A DNA stretch of 64,000 bases from Siphonodentalium dalli (taxonomy: Eukaryota; Mollusca; Scaphopoda; Gadilida; Siphonodentaliidae). A model generated the notes under the pieces. The model searched no databases. It saw nothing but the letters and a program-made list of their open reading frames with translations, and was not told where the DNA came from. Location of the stretch: assembly GCA_032622095.1 (NCBI GenBank), contig CP136067.1:62814893-62878892 (forward strand). The letters run 5' to 3'. The position numbers were made by a program, and so were the translations under genes. Positions 60,321 through 64,000 of the stretch are shown piece by piece; position 1 is the stretch's first letter; every line of letters begins with the position of its first letter.

Positions 60321-60738
60321 TAGTTGAAAAAGTAGGGAAACAACATATTCGAGGTACCCTCCATGTTTGCACTATTGAGATAATCGCGAACCGAAAGCGT
60401 CATGGATCACGTGCACGTGTCGTCCCAATTCTGTCGTTTGTTTTTTTTATTATTTTCAGCTGATAAAAATACGTCTGTTTTTTTTTTTCGCCCAACGGTG
60501 TTGCCATAGATTAGGGGCTAATTGTGTGATAAATATATATTTTTTAATTTATAATACTTTCCAAATATACGTGATTAAATCTTGTAAAGTAGTTCATGGG
60601 CGATCTGATGCATGCATCTTTTTTTCCTTCTTATATTAGATAGTTTTGTATACGTAGAAGTCTATGTCCAAAGCGGATTTGTTATGATGAGAATTCGAGT
60701 GAAACTTCGAACATGTTGTTTCCCTACTTTTTCTACTA
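60321..60738. repeat. Inverted repeat with 35-bp arms
   Basis: Left arm 60321-60355 (tagttgaaaaagtagggaaa, then caacatattcgag). Right arm about 60704-60738 (ttcgaacatgttgtttccct, then actttttctacta). The arms match at all but a few positions, with about 350 bp between them. It is probably the ends of an unrecognised small transposon. Confidence 0.75.
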
Positions 60739-60979
60739 GTATTTATTCGAGGGCTAATATTTATTTACAATGATCAATCAACTGTGAACGTGAGATTTAT
60801 CGTCTTCCTTTCCAGCTGACAATTCAAGTCCAACATCTCTCTTTCTTCAAGCCAACAACTACTCTCTCCCTTCCGAAATTAACATAGTCTACATTGCAAT
60901 TAGTTGTGGCGTATGGAAGCGATTCTCATAAAATGCATGGTCAGCATGTTTTAGTTAACTTTCTTCAATGAACCGCCGG

Positions 60980-61715
60980 TGAGGACGCCTGTCACGTAAG
61001 CTGCGTCGAGGTTCGGCGGCCCTAGGAGGTGTCGAATTTTGCGAAACGAACATATGAAACAGATTGTGGCAATAAGGTGTATCGCTTTCGTAAAAAACGA
61101 CGATTTCTCTGCCACACGCGCCCTGAGTGTAATTTCACCAAGTAATCTCTGTTCGACCAAACTTCTATTACGGTACCATATGTATCGCACTTTCTGCTCT
61201 CGTGCAATTGTATTTCGACCCAGAGCTAAAGGGGGCAAGGTCTTGGCGGAAGCGTTACATCTTGTTTCATGCTGTTGTATTGTTTGATGGCGATGGTGTC
61301 GGCGGTCTTAATGACAATCTGCCATTCTGGTGCAAAAGCTCGTTTGTGTACCGGAAGTGCCTCTCTGACTGGGTAACCAAAACGACCTGAGCTGGAGAGC
61401 GTCCATCCGACCTGGGTGTGTTACGCCATTGGAGTAAACCTTTTGCCCATTTATCCATATCAACTTTCCTGTCACGCTCTGAATAACACGCGTTAATTGG
61501 GTTGTTCATGGTTTTCACACTATCCGGAATTCTTCATGTGACATTGTCCGTATTTCCCCATCAAATAGGGTAGGGAACTCCGTCATCATTTGACTACGCA
61601 GTAGCGTACTTAATTGGAACTTCATTACGCATTTGTTCTCATGTCGCACGCGTATGGTCTCCCGTTGGTTTCTCGTTGCAGGAGATATCTGGCAATTCGA
61701 TAATAGGTGCAATCG
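60980..61715 (-). mobile_element. Ty3/gypsy-type retrotransposon fragment
   Basis: Minus strand. The frame at 61515-61712 has EFPTLFDGEIRTMSHEEFRI, resembling the segment just before the gypsy RT. The next frame, 61267-61518, has MDKWAKGLLQWRNTPRSDG followed by RSPAQVV, a characteristic integrase C-terminal stretch. The frame at 61022-61207 has GTVIEVWSNRDYLVKL and GRVWQRNRRFLRKR, the end of integrase. RT, RNase H and the integrase core are absent between them, so the copy has a large internal deletion. Confidence 0.65.
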
Positions 61716-61954
61716 ATACTCCCGTACAATCAGACGACGTTGACGGATATGGTCGGGGGCTGCATTTATCTCGCACTCACACTCGAATGGACATACACGG
61801 TTTTGTCATTATTCCCAGCAGATTCAGAAATTGTGTTCACATTATCCTTTATGTGTGTCGGGTATTCAGCAGGAATGAAACGTAATTCCCTCGAGGCCGA
61901 CCAGGACATATAGAATCCGTCAGTCCCTTGAAGCACATGTACTGTTTTTTGTTT
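61716..61954. other. Spacer between gypsy fragment and LINE E
   Basis: Short sequence with no recognised feature. Confidence 0.4.
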
Positions 61955-64000
61955 TGTTTTTTTTAAACATATTTTATTTGTTCATAAATTAAATTAGTTT
62001 ATGACAAAAGGGATTGGAGGACAACTGCTAAATCACTTAGAATACCCTCCTCTCCCTATTATAATATACTGACAAATTTTATGACACTAAAGACGAACAA
62101 AACACAAGGTATATTATATACATACATAAAATAAAAAATATAAGTAAATAAACAGAATGGCGATTGCGGAGGAGAATTGGAGGTTCGGTTTATAGTGGAG
62201 AGATGGGATGAGTGTGAGTATGCTTCATCAACCCGTCGGTGATCATTCCCTTGCAACAAGTAAAAATACGATAGTACAGGCATATCTCAATTATTGAGTG
62301 CATAACTGGGTTATATTGTACATAGGAAACAAGGTACAAAAATAGAATATTATATTATAAGTAGATTTGGTGTAGAATGGCATGGTCAAAGTGTTAGGTT
62401 CTCTCAAAACGGCCGGAATGTCTAATATACGAGTGTACAGCCTTAAAGATATCACTATTCTCAGTATAAGTTAGTTCGGCTTTCCCATAAAGAAGTATGT
62501 CTACAGAGTTAATATTATGTTGCATAAGATTATTATTGAGTTTTTGCCTAGATTCCGCATAATGGTTACATTCAAAGAAAAAATGGTTAGCATTTTCATC
62601 CCGGAAGCCACACGAGCATGTTGCGGAATCTGAGATATGATTAGGTAATTTATCGGATTGTAGGGCACTACATTTACATCGAAGTTGCGTGTGAATAATA
62701 TTATAATAACGACTCCCATTTGTGAAATACAAAGGTGGCTTCAGCCTTGTCCCAGTGTAGTGCATGTTTCAATTGCTTCACAAATGCATCATGGGCAAGA
62801 TTGCGAATAGTTAATTTAATGGAGTTCCATTCCATTGTACAGGCAGGGATAAAAGTGGATTTTAACCTTGCATAGTCACAGCGAATGATAATGAAATCAG
62901 AAGCATATTTTGATTCTCGATCGGTCCTGTCTCTGAAACGTTCGGGCAGGATTGCGCTTAAGTAACGAGGTGCATTATTATGTATTATCTTGTGAAGGGT
63001 GGATAACCGTTTAGCGGTTCTTCTGTCCTCTAGACTATCCCAGCCTATCTCAGTCATTAATCTGACATTTGATACAGAACGAGTGCAACCAGTCACGATT
63101 CTGGCTGCATCTAACTGAATATCATTAAGGTTTTTAAGGAGGTAATTCGGAGCTCCAAACCACACTGGGCTTGCATATTCGAGAAGCGGTCTCACGTATG
63201 TCAAGTACATTGTTTCAAAAGTCTTTCTGCTTAGCATGCCTTTAAGTTTCCTTATTTGGGACAATCTCGCATTAGCACGTTCACACGTGTTGTCAATACA
63301 CATATTCCATTTGAGATAACTCTGCAGGTCATGCCTAAATGCTTGTGATTTTCGGTGTATTCCAGGACTTCACCATTGAATTTAACCACGGGCCTAGTAT
63401 TTTCAGGGAAACTTCCAAAAAACATTAGATTGGTTTTTGATGGATTGAATTTCACCATCCATTGCCTCGACCAATTGCTCAGCTTAATCATATCATTATT
63501 CAGTGAAATTTCAAGTGTGTTTAGGTCAGAATTACTCTTCATTAGACAAGTGTCATCTGCGTAGAGACACGTTTTGGATTCCATACTATCGGCTATATCG
63601 TTAATGTAGAGCAAAAATAGGAGAGGACCGATAGCGGACCCCTGGGGCACTCCAGAATCTAAACAATCATACTTAGGCGTTGACCCTAAACCTTTGTTGG
63701 CGATCGCTAAGATATCTCTTAAACCATAAAAGAAGTTTTCCTTTAATCCCATATTTTTCCATTTTGTGAAAAAGTCCGTCATGCCAAACTTTATCGAACG
63801 CTTTGGACACATCACAGAAAACCGCACAAGTGTTACGTCTTCATCTAGTGCTTCTGCTATACTATGAACTATTTCAATAAGCTGATATTCGGTACTATGT
63901 TTAGGAAGGAACCCAGACTGATAATCATACTACAAGTTATTTTCTTGTAAATGCTGAAGTAATTTATTATGGATAATTTGTTCTAATATTTTACCGGGAA
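61955..64000 (-). mobile_element. CR1/L2-like LINE E, 5' part beyond the window
   Basis: On the minus strand the element runs from the right window edge to a 3' tail near 61955 (gaacaaataaaatatgttta). This tail is very similar to the 3' end of LINE A. Coding blocks are given in the entry for the RT region. Confidence 0.85.
62394..64000 (-). pseudogene. LINE E reverse transcriptase and C-terminal region
   Basis: Minus-strand blocks: SGFLPKHSTEYQLIEIVHSI near 63900, CAVFCDVSKAFDKVWHDG in a shifted frame near 63790, and GVPQGSAIGPLLFLLYINDI. Then come KTCLYADDTCLM (catalytic Asp pair), MVKFNPSKTNLMFFG, a thumb region (LDAARIVTGCTRSVSNV) and a C-terminal SATCSCG / HFFFECNHYAESR zinc-like motif, ending RHSGRFERT. 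Frames change at least near 63820, 63740, 63280 and 62730. It is a dead copy with an overall order like LINE A. The N-terminal endonuclease would lie to the right of the window. Confidence 0.85.

Noticed and set aside
1-64000. tRNA and rRNA genes
   Set aside because: No cloverleaf with matching A and B boxes and no rRNA-like conserved stretch was seen by eye. A dedicated scan could still find one.

Overview
This window reads as a piece of an intron-rich, AT-rich eukaryotic genome packed with satellites and transposable elements, most likely a lophotrochozoan and probably a shelled mollusc. It has no operons, ribosome-binding sites or dense ORFs. The one recognisable host gene joins the end of a von Willebrand factor A (VWA) domain, cysteine-rich modules, chitin-binding peritrophin-A domains and a laminin G domain. 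That overall plan is the one known from the mollusc shell-matrix proteins of the Pif/BMSP type. The species call is inference.

The gene (+ strand) enters already in progress and ends at 48727. I placed 25 exons from splice signals, reading frame and homology. Their phases agree at every junction, and joined they encode 944 residues plus a stop. In order they are: the last VWA exon (2398-2623); 15 small six-cysteine EB-like modules, one exon each (3004-17687); a Thr/Ala linker (20821-20847); three chitin-binding exons (24706, 30168, 31060); five exons of one laminin G domain (32132-48727). The striking feature is 3836-11960, where six tandem copies of a 1,425-bp genomic unit carry 11 of the 15 modules in strict a-b-a-b alternation. 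They supply about 344 of the 482 EB residues and are nearly identical in introns as well as exons, so the amplification looks very recent.

The window starts inside a 28-bp satellite (1-1625). The introns hold most of the repeats: a Penelope-like remnant (12.3-12.8 kb), a 52-bp minisatellite split by a non-autonomous Helitron (25.2-29.4 kb), small inverted-repeat elements, and a 13-kb intron inside the laminin G domain. That intron carries a CR1-like LINE with target-site duplications, a second LINE family on the minus strand, another Helitron, a dispersed repeat with a recurring TACGAGTTGACT motif, and a perfect 261-bp duplication. Long palindromes lie at 46.0 kb and 51.2 kb.

Downstream of 48.7 kb I see no host gene. 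The sequence holds a head-to-head pair of TAA-flanked inverted-repeat elements, a decayed DIRS-like retrotransposon (53.5-56.1 kb), a foldback element (56.6-57.8 kb), a Ty3/gypsy fragment (61.0-61.7 kb, minus) and a CR1-like LINE running off the right edge (61.9-64.0 kb, minus). No tRNA, rRNA or CRISPR array was seen.
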